Below, piece by piece: positions 48,117 to 60,200 of a stretch of DNA of 64,000 nt. The first letter of the stretch is position 1. Each line of letters begins with the position of its first letter. Both the position numbers and the translations under genes were made by a program. The stretch comes from Paramarasmius palmivorus (taxonomy: Eukaryota; Basidiomycota; Agaricomycetes; Agaricales; Marasmiaceae). The DNA lies in contig JAYKXP010000036.1 of NCBI GenBank assembly GCA_037176845.1, positions 62,001 through 126,000 of the forward strand, given 5' to 3'. Below the pieces are notes generated by a model. It ran no database searches. It was not told the DNA's origin and saw only the letters and a list, made by a program, of their open reading frames with translations.

Positions 48117-48131
48117 GCTTGAATTCCCAAG

Positions 48132-49580
48132 TGGCCCATGGATTTCTGGTGATAATGGGCGGTTTTGGTGTTTATAACGACAACAAGTTTTACGGATATG
48201 TGTGGAACAATGGTGAAGCTGGAAAGGATAGCGGTGGCGTTGACTCAACGGTTCGAGCGAGGATCATAAAGCGTCATCTTCACGGGGTGACTACAGGGCT
48301 GGATAAAAGGGTGTGTCCTCCTCATTGCGTCCGACTGAAGATGTGAATTGAACTCGATATATAGCCCAAGGAAAGCTCCGTGGCGCCAGAAACTGCCAAA
48401 ACGCCCTTGATTGCAGGCACTGGAACGGAATCAGAGGATCATGTAATATGGGAGAGTTTGGTTTGTACCGCATTCTGCCTTTATGTACATCGCAATTTAT
48501 TTGACAGTGTATTAGAATGACAACGCGCATCTGCTCGAATTCTTGATCAAGCATGGCTACATTACAATCACGGAGGACGAAATCATGGACAACCTCAGCC
48601 ACAGCGACTCCATCACAAAAATCATCGCAGTCATCCAGACAGCATGGTTCCTCCTTCAAGTTGGAGCTCGTGCAGTAGAAGGCCTAGCTATCACCGAACT
48701 CGAAATCATCACGGTTGGTTTTGCGGTGTTGAACTTTGGCACGTACTTCTTGTGGTGGAATAAACCCCTGCGAGTTAGGCATCCCGTACGTGTCTATTGG
48801 CGACAACAGGTGGTAGCAGAAAGAAAGCACGAGGACAAGAGGGATGCAAAGGGATGGATTGACAAAATACAGGAGCTTGTTATGGGAGTTTGGGATTCAG
48901 TCCGGGATGCTTTCGTCAACTTTGGGACGTCAATGATTGTCCTTTTCAACTTCCTTGGAAACCCTGCCGGCGCAGAGCTGAACAATAAGGCACTCCCGGA
49001 TATGAATTGGGTAACACTACTGCAATTGGCCGGCCTTCCACTCCTAGTGGTAATTCGCCTAGTTATAGCATCTGTACTAGGCATCATCTCAGATGACAAT
49101 GACGGGCACATGGCATTCGTCTTCAACTCCTCCAGGCTGCAAGATGAATCATTCACCCTGTACATCCTCGTTTATGGACTCACAACTCTCTTTGGCGCCA
49201 TCCACTGCATCCCCTGGAATTTTCAATTTCCGACAGATAGGGAACAGTTGCTCTGGCGTGTTTCGGCTGGGGGGCTTGTTGCTTTGCCTCTCACATTACT
49301 TGTTGTTATGTGTCTTATTGGGGTCATGATGTTTACCCTTGATGCTATGGATAGACACCTTGACGAGGATTCGCGGTTTCATGAAACCATAGGAGGTATT
49401 GGTATTGTTGGTGTCATAGGTCTTGGCTTCTCTTCCTTTGTTATCTGTGTCGCACTCCCATTTGCATACTTCACTGCACGAGTTATCCTGATGGTTCTCG
49501 CACTCATGGAACTGCGAAGCCTTCCTTCGAGTGCATACCAGACTGTCCAGTGGGCTACCTTCATTCCTCATATTGGATAA
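48132..49580 (+). pseudogene. Array copy F, 3' part (rest of exon 2 to exon 4)
   Basis: Resumes exon 2 at TGGCCCATGGATTTC (AHGFLVIMGGFGVYNDNK). Exon 2 ends near 48309 (gtgtgtcc donor), exon 3 is about 48364-48461, and exon 4 runs from 48516 to the stop at 49580, all open. It keeps DNLSHSDSITK, EGLAITELEI, FGTYFLWWNKPLR, AIHCIPWNFQF and FIPHIG. It is closest to copy G in exons 2 and 3. It has lost its promoter and exon 1 to the insertion, but could be read from a promoter inside the element. Confidence 0.85.
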
Positions 49581-50238
49581 ATGTGATACAGATATGTTTG
49601 ACTATGCAGCTTCACCGGATCTTCCTACTCATTTTGTCTCGTTCCTTCATTATAGTCTTTTCTGATTCTTTTTATATCTGACCTTGTTCTCCGCCTTCAG
49701 TAGTTTGGGTATATATTGCTGCGAAGACCTTCCATTTATGGCAAGCATTCACGTACCTCGTTATTTACTGCACAGAACAGTAGCACGAGCTAGATCCTCA
49801 ATGTATGTATTGTCATTACGATATGCGAGAATTATAGTCGGATGTGGTATATATAATACTGGGGTTTGTAACGACTAACATAAAAGACTCGGATATAATA
49901 TCGAAAGCCGTATAATGAATGATCTTTGCGTCGACAGCATGTTCGGCGCTACATCGTAAAAGAACGGAGAAATGCCGCCTACCAAGGAGAAAAATGACAA
50001 TGAACAGATAGGAATCCCGTAGATAATTTGTTTCCGAGCGTGCTCGAAGGCTTGGAAATGGACCGTGCAACTTGGAGGAACAGACGCGGAACCGATAAGA
50101 ATTGTGCCATCCTGGCATTGCCTGGGAATTCGGCCCAATGGTCAGTTCTTCGATTATGGATTCCATATTCGTTCCGACGGTTAGGTGCAACAGTGCGACT
50201 AAAAGTTGAAGAAGAACCTACGCGATAACGGTAGGCTT

Positions 50239-50300
50239 TTTCAGCGCTCGGCCATCCCGGCCATCATTAAGGAGTCGGACCGGTCGCCGGTTCTGGGATA
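50239..50300 (+). repeat. Conserved spacer block, copy 2 of 3
   Basis: TTTTTCAGCGCTCGGCCATC followed by CCGG and, after a variable gap, AGTCGGACCGGTCGCCGG, as at 15811 and 55872. Confidence 0.6.
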
Positions 50301-51327
50301 TAGGGATAGGGAGTTACAGGAAAGGAAGGGGATTTCCTAGATGCTCCCAGCTCCAACACATGAGCAACGGTGGAGCACGTAGTACGAGACCACGGTACCA
50401 TGCCTGCGAGCCTTCCAGAAGCCAGTCACTGAGATTCGAATGGGACAAAGCAAGCTGAGGAGGAACGCGGGGGATCTACGAAAAAGTATTGAGTATTCGA
50501 TGGTAGTGGTCAAATTGACAGCTACATATGTTATGTCACCGTCGGGGGAACAGTTATGGGGTTGGAAGATGAAGGTTGCCTGACTAGGAGGGGTGACTTC
50601 CAGAAGCAGGAACAAATGAGATTCGGTGGGGGCAAAGCAAGGAGCACTGAGAAGGGACGCGGAAGAGATAAGGAACGGTATTGAATAGTGACAGCTAGAC
50701 GTGATATGTCGCGCGAGAACAGTTGTGAGACTGGAGGATGGAGATCGTCCGACTCATTGACACGGTCAATGATCTGCGAGGGCATTGGTTGGGTAGAGTG
50801 CCTAAAACGTTCATTGCTTTGTACGATGTCGCTGATAGAGAGGCTGATGGTGGTGTGGGAGTGGTCGAGGAAGGCGCGCGCTGGTTGCGCGCAAGTATCG
50901 GGTGCAGGAAAAGAGAATAAGAATAGGCCCAGTCAGGAAGGTACGTCGGTAGGAGGTCGAGAGTCTAAGTAACGTTGCCAAGGATGCGAAGATCCTACTT
51001 TCCAGTATGTGCAAGAGATAATCGGAGGTGGTCATGTGGTAATCAGAAGAGGCTAGCGCCGACGCGGAGTGCAAAGATCGACCCTTGGAACGTAGCATAC
51101 CTCAAGGGAATGTTTTAAGGGTAGAGCGGAGGCGGAAGTTGTGGACGGTTGTAGGCTACAGTGTCAAATGGTAGTGTAGATGACTTGGACTGGACACTGG
51201 GGTACGCACTATGCAAAATATTTCACTGTCCCTTCTCTACCTCTTTGTCGCTTGGCATCCTCCGCTCTTCCGCTGAGAGAACAAGTGGGTTCAAAGTTCA
51301 CTAGCACCGACGACGAAAAAAAAAGCC

Positions 51328-51500
51328 AGCGCATGACGTCACCAGCGTCTAGGCTCCCATTTGAAAATGCTGACAAAGCAAGTATGTTCCGTCAACTTCC
51401 CTCAAACCTTTCTTAGACTATTTCACCCGCACAATGGTCCTACCTGTCACACATTATCAGTCCTTTGCTCTCCCTCGAACCCGTTTTTACCGAATATCAC
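51328..51500 (+). pseudogene. Second relic of the histidine kinase 5' region
   Basis: GACGTCACCAGCGTCTAG followed by GCTGACAAAGCAAG and CTTCC...CAAACCTTTC aligns by eye with 57111-57290 and with the relic at 11418. The GAATATCACCCCACAACAC phrase at about 51494 matches GAATACCACCCCACAACAC at about 11594, showing that the two relics are sisters. Confidence 0.45.
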
Positions 51501-53452
51501 CCCACAACACACCTCAGGCTACAATGCGCTGGCGAGCAGACATCTGATAGGCAAGAAAGCACACAAGTTTGAAGCTAGGTCTGGAAGAATGCTCTAGGTT
51601 ATAACGGGAGTGCGTGCGTCAAAGCCTTACTATACCACCGCACAAGCTAATAGCTCTTCTAGAAAATTAATGATTCACTTTCCCCGTTCGCGGCGAAGAA
51701 AAGTCGAAAAAGCAATCGACTACCTACTCCTCCGAAAACCAACGTCGTCCTCCGTCAACCCATTGTCAATACCTCAAAGACTGCCATCATGATACGATAT
51801 GCGTGCTCACTCGAGTCATGCTCCTTCTCCTACGCGCGTATCGACCAATTATGATACGTCTCTGATGCCAGTGGTATGTATCAATAGCTTTAGTTCTGGT
51901 GCTTTCTCATCTCGTCTTGTACTACAGACCCTCAACAGTTAACGATCATCAATAGCTCCATCCAGGAGACATTCCCGCTCAGACAGTCCCTTTCCGACTC
52001 GATATCACTTCCGCATACAGAATTTCCGCCTAGCCCTTCTACATCGTCGATATCTGGCTCACCAACTCAAGTCCCGTCATTTTCGTCGTTTGGCACCTCA
52101 TTTCTACCTGTCCTGAACATCTCCGTCGACATCCTTCCCCTTCAATCTGCAGTCGCAGCGACATAAACTATTGATGACCACGATCCTGCACGTGCCATAC
52201 AATATCTCCGGCCCAGCCTAAATGCTTCCGTGGACGACGGTTTCCTTGCCCATACAGCACTGTGCAGACCTACATCCTAATACTACCACGCTCCGCCCTT
52301 CCGAGGTACAGCTGCATACACCTCTTCGCTTTACGCGAGATACGTCGAATGAGGGTTAGTCCGATTCACGGGTCTCATCTCGTCCTTCATACACCCCTCA
52401 TGCATGTATCGCTCTTGAGTTCAGGACGGTTTGCTCTCCGTCGAACGCAAGCTTGGGTAGTTGCACAGGATAGTTGCTACAACTACCGAGGTTGTTCGGT
52501 ACCGAGTCTCGACTGACTTGGCAGAAGCTTACCCGTTCCAGACCTAGACGTTGGCGTTTCTTCGCTACTTCTCAGCTCCACAAGTCGTTGTGCCAGGAGC
52601 ATTGTACAGGTACGAGCAGTATTTCATCTTTCTATGCCGATTCTGACCCTTTCCGTGGTAGATATTCTCGGAGCCGCCAGGAACTTGCATTTTCTGAAAA
52701 GTATGTATCATTCTCATAGCGGGTTGTACGCCTATCGTACCACACTGCCATTATTCAGCTTCTCCGCAACGAATGAACGTTGCATCGGATAGTAGACGTG
52801 CTTGTCCCAGCTGTATTCTAATGCGTTTTGATGATGGCCTGGGGGCGGGAATAGAAGCTGACTTTCCCTTTGAATTTGACGTATACCGTAACCTATTGAA
52901 TTCTCCCGAGCACGCCTCAAGAAATGGTAGCTGGAATGACACGCCGGCGCTAAAGCTCTAAGATCGAGGGTACATGCATAACGCCACAACACTCTACATG
53001 TGTTTGAGTTCTTTCTACTCGCAATAATAATGAGGAGTCAACAGGGCCCCTGTCTGTGAGCTGTCGCGGTGCGAGAGAGAAGCTGGTACTCTAGTACCTA
53101 GCTTGTACTCACCGGGAACTTCGATAAGAAGTTTATCTTGGGCAATATTTCTGTCGGTCCTCTTTTACGAGTACTCAAAACATGCGCTTTCACAGTACGG
53201 AATTTCCAGGTATGTCGGTTTAATTATGGAGTCTCGATCGTTTCTCATTGCTCCAGGAAAGGTCTTTGCCGTGTTCTACAGGGCCTTCATTCGCTTTCAC
53301 GCCGCAGGGAATGCTGAATTCGATCTGTCACAATCAACATGTGGTATCGCACGGTACTGTGCCTTCCACAAAGTGTGTAATACACATGTTTAAGGGCTGG
53401 AATACATGAAATATACAACAAACTAGCTAGTTCTCCGCCACATCCCCTCGAG

Positions 53453-55259
53453 ATGCTCCTCCTCTACGCTCTCGCAAGACCTATCTTCTCGAATACGGAG
53501 CCCTCGTCGACGGGTAACTCTACCGTATTCGATCCGCTTACCGGCGAATGCGACGACATCCATGGATGCAGGACGGCGCCTCAGATCCTGTGGAACTGTC
53601 TCTCGGTGATCTTTATTTGCACATGGGTCGCTATTCATCCGAATGTTCCGCATGTCGAAGCGCATCGGGCAGTGGTGTTGTTTTGCAATGGGATGCTCAT
53701 GGCTATTGCGATGCTCGTGCCGGAAATCATTATATTGTGGGCGATAAAGCAGCGGTATTCTGCCAAAGAGGTCGCGGAAAAATATAAGAGTGAGAAACCT
53801 AGGCCTCAACGTTGAATGTATAGACTGAGTATGTCCCAGAATACGGATGGGGGATGGCGCATGGATTTCTGGTGATTATGGGCGGTTTTGCTGTTTATGA
53901 CGACAACAAGTTCCATGGATATATATGGAAGAATGGTGAAGTTGAAAGGGATAGTAATAGAGGTAACGTTGACTCAACGGTTCGAGCGAAGATCAAAAAG
54001 CGGCATCTTCAAATGGTGACTGCAGGGCTGGATACCAGGGTGTGTCCTCCTTATTGTATCCAACTGGAGACGTGAATTGAGCTTGATGTATAGCCCGAGG
54101 AAAAAGACGAAGAAAGCTCCGTGGCGGCAGAGACAGAGGAATCGCGCTTGATTGCAGGTACTGGGACTGAATCCGCAGATCATATAGAGTCAAAGAATTT
54201 GGTTTGTACTGAACTCTGCTTCTGCGAAAGGTATGATTTATTTGACAGTGCGTTGACTAGAATAACAACGCCGATCTTCTTGAGTTCTTGATCAAGCATG
54301 GCCACATTACAATCACAGAAGATGAAATCATGGAAAATCTCAGCCACAGCGACACCATTACAAAATTTATCGCAGTTATTCAGACAGCATGGTTTCTACT
54401 CCAAGTCGGAGCTCGTGCAGTCGAAGGCCTAGCAATTACTGAACTCGAAATCATCACGGTTGGTTTTGCGGTGCTGAACTTCGGCACGTATTTCTTGTGG
54501 TGGAACAAACCACTTCGGGTTAGACATCCTTTACGTGTCTACTGGCGCCAGCAAAACAAAGCGGAAAAGGTCTTGGATCAGAACGGTGGCCCTCACGGAT
54601 GGAAGGCCAAACTCAGAGGGTTTACTGTCGGCCTTTGGACCATATTTCGTGATGCAGCTGTTGCAGCACTGAAATCAATATTTGCAGTAATCAATTTCCT
54701 CGCTTTTCAAGGAATGAATGAGGAAGATGTCAATTGGAGAGTTCTAGGCTTTGCACTAATCCTCCTTCCATTCCTGGTGGTGTTTCACCTAATCATGGCA
54801 TCTATTTTCATCATAACGGATGCCAATGATGATTACATGGCATATGTCGTCAACTCCTCCAGGCTGGAGGAGGAATCATTCACCCTGTACATCCTCGTTT
54901 ACGGACTCACGACTCTCTTTGGCGCCATCCACTGCATCCCATGGAATTTTCAATTTCCAACACATACGGAACAGTTGCTCTGGCGTATTTCGGCTGGTGG
55001 GCTTGTTGTTTTGCCTGTCGGATTAGGTGTTGTCTTCGTTATCCTTTTTCTAATTGGGGCTTTGGTCGATTGGTGTGGGAAAGACAGCGAGGATTTTATT
55101 GGGTTTTCACTCGTTATCTTTGATGCTCTCTTGCTACCCATCGCATACTTCGTCGCCCGAGTTATCTTAATGGTACTCGCCCTCATGGAACTACGAAACC
55201 TTCCCCAAAGCGCATATCAAACTGTTCAATGGACGACTTTCATTCCCCACATTGGTTAA
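53453..55259 (+). CDS. Array copy G, intact polytopic membrane protein
   Basis: Exons at 53453-53789, 53840-54039, 54094-54201 and 54261-55259, with canonical splice sites. The start is MLLLYALARPIFSNTE. TM1 is ILWNCLSVIFICTWVAIHP, TM2 runs through VVLFCNGMLMAIAMLVPEIIILW, and exon 2 has GWGMAHGFLVIMGGFAVYD. Exon 3 is a Glu-rich linker (PEEKDEESSVAAETEE). Exon 4 holds about six more segments with EGLAITELEI, FGTYFLWWNKPLR, a variable 60-residue loop, FGAIHCIPWNFQF and FIPHIG. The long loop after VYWRQQ is the least conserved part between copies, while the motifs around it are near-identical. Together with B it is one of two copies in the window that look functional. Function unknown. Confidence 0.82.
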
Positions 55260-57229
55260 ACATACTTCACATATTCCCCTTTCACTTTTCCTGGTTCAGC
55301 TATTTCTACTATGCATTTTCTCCGCTTTGAATACCTACATGCGCACATTCTACGTCACGGTGTTTGCTCGTCGTCCAGTTCTTATTTTTACGCACCGAGG
55401 CTCAATGGTACTACTATATCATGATAGCATACTCATACGGTTTTATTCTCCTCGTAGTAGTGACCTGGTGTCACACATCTTGAGTGTATGTTTACATCCG
55501 GGATACTGGAGTCTCACCTTCTGAATATCTTGGCACGACTTGATCAGTTGCTTGAGGTTAAACAAAGGTTATACGCAGCGGATATGAAGGCGACAGACAT
55601 CAGCACCTGAACCGTCTCGGTGTGGATAGTCTAGTCGCTCAAACTATTGAGTGTTTGAAGACGAAGACAAGATCTAAAAACATTAAGAACGGTGGCTGTA
55701 GCGTGTGAAGCGAGGAGATTTTGCTGTCGTCGTTTGTCCTAGGGATTTTGCAAGGGACTGCAAAAGGAATTTTACAACTCGGAGACCTTGATCCAGGGGT
55801 TACCGGTTATGACTTGTAGTCAGAGTTGCGAACAGGAACGATGAGGGACCACTATCAGCGATAAGATAGGCCTTTTTCAGCGCTCGGCCATCCCGGCGTT
55901 TGTTGGAAAGTCGGACCGGTCGGCGGTGCTTCGATTCCTCGGGGAAGGGAGTTATGGGAAAGGAAGCAAGAATGGGATTTCCTAGACGACGCTCGCAGCT
56001 TCAACACATGAACGGTGGAGCTGATGGTTCGAGCGACGGCAGAAGCGATGAGATTCAAGTGAGACAATCAATTGGCGTAAGCATGACTGTTCCAGGAAGC
56101 GAGAACGAGGCATGATTCCGAGAGGAACAAAGCAAGGTGAGAAGGGGTGCGGAAGATGCAAGGAAAGGCATTGAATAGTGATAGATGTATTGAAAGTCAG
56201 ATTGACAGATAGACATGATATGTCGCGCAAGAATAGTTGTGGGATTGGACGATGGAGGTCGTCTGACCAGCGGCGAGTGACAATGATCTGCGAGGGTAGA
56301 GTGCCTGAAACGTTCGTTGCTTTGTGCGATGTCGCTGATAGACAGGTCAAACGTGGTGGTGTGGGAGTCGTCGAGGAAGGTGTTGGTCGTGTGCAAGTAT
56401 CGGGTACAGGAAATGAGGAATAGGAAGGTACGGCGATCGGTTGGACTGTAACTTGTCTAAGGGACCGATTGAGCTGTTTTATCTGTAGCCAACGTTGCCA
56501 AGGATGCGAAGATCCAACGTTCCAGCTTTCCAACACCTGCAAGAAATAATCGGAGAATAGAGGGGCTGTGTGATCATCAGAAGAGTCTAGCGCCAACGCG
56601 GAGTGTAAAATACAAGCCCTTGGAACGTAACATACTCGAGGGTCCTTGGCGGCGTGGAACAGAGGGTTTCAGTGGGGTTTGTCTAGATAGTGGATGCCGA
56701 CGTCGGCACAAACCCCCACCCCACCCCCCACACACACACCCCACCACCCCAACAACTCACATTATAGAGAGGAAAGGAGTTGGCAGTCCGCTGGAGTACG
56801 CACAGTATGGTAAAATGAACAGAAAACAGGCAAAGAAGATTCTAATTTGTGATTGACGGAACGGAGCCAACAGACAACGGGGCCTTTTTGTTATTTTGGC
56901 GCAACGCGATAGAATGTTGATCGTCTGTGGAGCCGTGTTTCGGCAATTGGCCGTTTCACGTTTCTTAGCGTGCTGTGGTTTTTTTTTTTGCACATTAACC
57001 TTTAGTATTGTTGACCTCTTTCTCGCTCATCGCTCGACGATCCGAGCGGAATAAAGTCTGTGCTCGACGTCGACAACGACGACGAGATAGAAAACAAGCA
57101 TCGCAAGCGACGTCACTGAGCGTCTAGACCGCCGTCCCTTAACACATCAAAGCCTGACTAACCAAGCATCTGCTCACCCTCGGGGCCTCAATTCTTTTTC
57201 TCCGCCCCCTAACCATCGATGCTCTAGCA
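55260..57229. other. Spacer between copy G and the histidine kinase
   Basis: No gene seen. 55550-56540 is nearly the same as the spacer after copy E (15520-16440). A C/A-rich simple repeat lies at about 56710-56755 and a T run at about 56980-56989. The 57000-57230 part is the likely promoter and leader of the kinase gene. Confidence 0.6.
55872..55935 (+). repeat. Conserved spacer block, copy 3 of 3
   Basis: TTTTTCAGCGCTCGGCCATC followed by CCGGCG and AGTCGGACCGGTCGGCGG, as after copies E and F. Confidence 0.6.
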
Positions 57230-57243
57230 ATGAGCCTCCAAGT

Positions 57244-60200
57244 GTCCCTTCAAACTTCCATCCACCTTTCCTCGACCACCTCACACGTATCCTATCTCTC
57301 TACGAAACCCCTGCTTCTCATGCTCTTCCTATTCCCAAATACACAGGTCCAAGTGATTGGCGGACAGATTCAATTCTGAGGAGTTTACAGCGTCTACTCG
57401 CTCGTCCTCACACCAACGGATTCACCCATGACGATGACGAGTACTCCTCTTCCGACGAGGACGACGGTGAAGAGGAAGAAGGGGAGTGGTACGAAGCTAA
57501 ATCAACACAATCTACACACGCAGGAACACCTTCGCCGCCTTCTGAACCTACACCTACCATGCATCACTCAACCAACGGTACTTCTACCAGCATGAAAGAG
57601 AAGCGGCTAAGCGGTACAGACCGTGAAGCCATGCACGTCGACCTATCCCATTTCCTTCCCCCAGTCGACGGCTACGACCCAGACTGGTCATCACCCGCAC
57701 CACCAATCTCATCCGAAGCAGCAGCTGCTTTCTTTGGTAACACCAACGGGAACAGTAAACACCAAGGACCATCCAACTCTGCACCACCGACTTCACAAGC
57801 AGAGTATGGCGCACATGCTTGTCCGAGATGCGGTGCCCGTGTAAAGGAAGCACGGATCCCTGCGTTTGCGACTGCGAATGGTGTAGATCCGCCTTCACCA
57901 GGGTCGCTTTCACCTTTTGTGGTAGCGAGTAATGGTGCGCTTGCGACTGCCGCAATAGAGTCGGGTCTTAGTGCGGTTGAAGAGCTAAGGCTGTTAAAGG
58001 CGCAAGTACAGGATGTGGCTAGGGTGTGTAAAGCTGTTGCGGATGGAGATTTGAGTCAGAAGATTACTGTTCCTGTTCAAGTAAGTCTTCATTGCTGTTT
58101 TTTTCATCTTTTTGGTATAGTATTGATTTGGCGCGCAGGGCATGGTTATGGTAACGCTGAAAGACGTCATCAATACTATGGTTGATAAGCTCGGTCAATT
58201 CGCAAAGGAAGTCACTCGTGTATCCCAGGAAGTCGGTACTGAAGGAAAATTGGGTGGTCAGGCGTTGGTGTTGGATGTGGAAGGTACTTGGAGAGAGTTG
58301 ACGGGTGTTGTTAACAAGTTGGCTGCCAATTTGACGTCTCAGGTAGGGCCCTTCATTTTACCTCCGAGTAATGTTGAAAACTCACCGCACCCGTACTCGT
58401 AGGTCCGATCCATCGCCAAAGTCACTAAAGCTGTCGCACTCGGAGACCTTTCTAAGCAAATCGAGGTAGACGCCCGAGGTGAAATCCTGGATCTCAAAAA
58501 TACGGTTAACGGAATGGTCGTCCGACTTCGAGCATTAGCAGCAGAAGTCACACGTGTCACACTCGAAGTCGGTTCTCAAGGTAAACTCGGTGGTCAGGCT
58601 AACGTTCCGGATGTCGAGGGAGTTTGGTATGAGTTGGTTAGGAATGTAAGTTCCTTCTTTGTATCTCTGAGAAGACTGGGGTTAACGAAGAATACACGAT
58701 AGGTCAATAGGATGTGTTCGTCCCTAACAGACCAAGTCCGTTCCATCGCTATCGTCACCACTGCAGTAGCAAGTGGAGACTTGACGCAAAAAGTTGAGAT
58801 CGAGGTCGAAGGAGAGATGGCTACGTTGAAGAAGACCGTAAATAACATGGTTTGTTCTCCTTCCTTTCTCCTTACCCTTTTTCCTTCAACTGACACGGAC
58901 CTAACAGGTGGACCAACTATACACATTCTCATCGGAAGTCACCCGTGTAGCTCTCGAAGTCGGTACCCAAGGTATCCTTGGAGGACAAGCCAAGGTCGAG
59001 GGTGTACAGGGTACTTGGGCAGATTTGACTAGGAACGTTAACGTAGGTGCCCTTTCCTTGGCGTCGTAAGGAAGATAGGCTGATGTTGATGCGTAAACAG
59101 AAAATGGCCTCGAACCTCACCAACCAAGTCCGTTCCATCTCGGAGGTCACCAAAGCTGTCGCTCAAGGTAACTTGAGCAAGTTCGTGGAGGTGGACGTGC
59201 AGGGTGAGATGTTGGATTTGAAGGAGACTGTAAGTTGTTTTTTCTCTTATTACCGCAAACGAAGAAACGGTATGTTGACGAAAATGGTCTTGGGCAGGTC
59301 AACTCAATGGTGGTCCAACTCTCAACATTGGCGAACGAAGTGACGCGTGTATCGTTGGAAGTAGGAACCGAAGGTATATTGGGTGGTCAAGCCTTCGTTC
59401 CTGACGTTCAGGGAGAGTGGAAGGTTGATAGTTTTTCTTCATGTTCAATCTACCCAGGAAAGAACTAACACCTTATCCTTACCCAGAGTCTCACAGACAA
59501 TGTCAACTTGATGGCCATGAACCTAACCAACCAAGTCCGTTCCATCGCCGAAGTCACCAAAGCTGTCGCCTCTGGAGATTTGAGTAAAAAGATTGTGGTG
59601 GACGTCAAAGGAGAGATTGCGGATTTGAAGGAGACGGTTAATGAGATGACGGAAAGTTTGAGTGTGTTTGCTGATGAGGTGGGTCTTCTTAGTTTCGCTC
59701 TGGGGTGGTCAGGGCTAACGGGAATTGGGGGCGAAAACAGGTGACGCGAGTGGCGAGGGAAGTCGGAACGGAAGGAAAACTTGGTGGTCAGGCAAGAGTG
59801 GCGAATGTTGCTGGGACATGGAAGGCGTTGACGGATAATGTGAACGTCATGGCTAACAACGTGAGTACTTCCTGTTCCTGACCTAACGATGATAACAAAG
59901 GAACTAACGGACACCCCGCGCAGTTGACGTTACAAGTCCGAACAATCGCCGTAGCTACTACAGCTGTCGCTCGAGGTGATTTGACGCAAAAGATTGTTGG
60001 TGTTTCTGTTAGTGGTACGTCATTCCGGTGCCTATGTTCTGGCTATCAAAGGGTGCTAACGCGGTGCTTCCATAGGTGAAATGCTGAACCTTGTCAACAC
60101 TATCAATGACATGATTGACCAACTCTCTATCTTCGCTGTTGAAGTCAAGAAGGTAGCTCGTGAGGTCGGAACCGAAGGTAAACTCGGTGTTCAAGCAGAG

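Larger units (their letters stand above)
24587..48131 (+). mobile_element. 23.5-kb insertion, Helitron-like, with six cargo or resident genes
   Basis: Comparison with copies B, E and G places both edges inside exon 2 of copy F. The left flank ends GGATGGGGA and the right flank begins TGGCCC. No target duplication is visible, and the flanking bases are A on the left and T on the right, as in Helitron A/T targets. A Rep-helicase gene reads toward the right end and stops 55 bp before it. An 8-bp-stem hairpin lies at 48099-48116, 15 bases from the edge. The termini are not canonical: the left end lacks a TC start and the right end reads CAAG instead of CTRR. A 7-base GGGAATT appears inverted at the two junctions. 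The left 11 kb has host-like composition and the right 12.5 kb is AT-rich, so two nested events are possible. Confidence 0.7.
49581..53452. other. Array spacer F-G, duplicated, with kinase 5' relic
   Basis: No intact gene seen. It shares blocks with the other spacers: TTTTTCAGCGCTCGGCCATC at 50239, the GTCGGACCGGTCGCCGG block, an internally repeated stretch around 50400-50720 (TTCCAGAAGC...GGGACAAAGCAAG and a second form), the AGCGTCTAG block at 51344, and 52380-53050, which matches 12600-13030. The immediate 5' flank of copy G matches that of copies E and F. Confidence 0.55.

Noticed and set aside
24581..48131. Inverted GGGAATT at both junctions as terminal inverted repeats of a cut-and-paste transposon
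   Set aside because: Only seven bases long, partly made of host Gs, and without a target duplication. The Rep-helicase content argues for rolling-circle movement instead.
24187..49580. Left and right parts of copy F as ends of two different copies joined by a deletion
   Set aside because: The break falls at the same point of exon 2 on both sides, with no missing or repeated family sequence beyond one or two bases. A simple insertion is the shorter explanation, though not proven.
56705..56755. C/A-rich tract as a regulatory or CRISPR-like repeat
   Set aside because: Plain low-complexity sequence without regular spacer structure.
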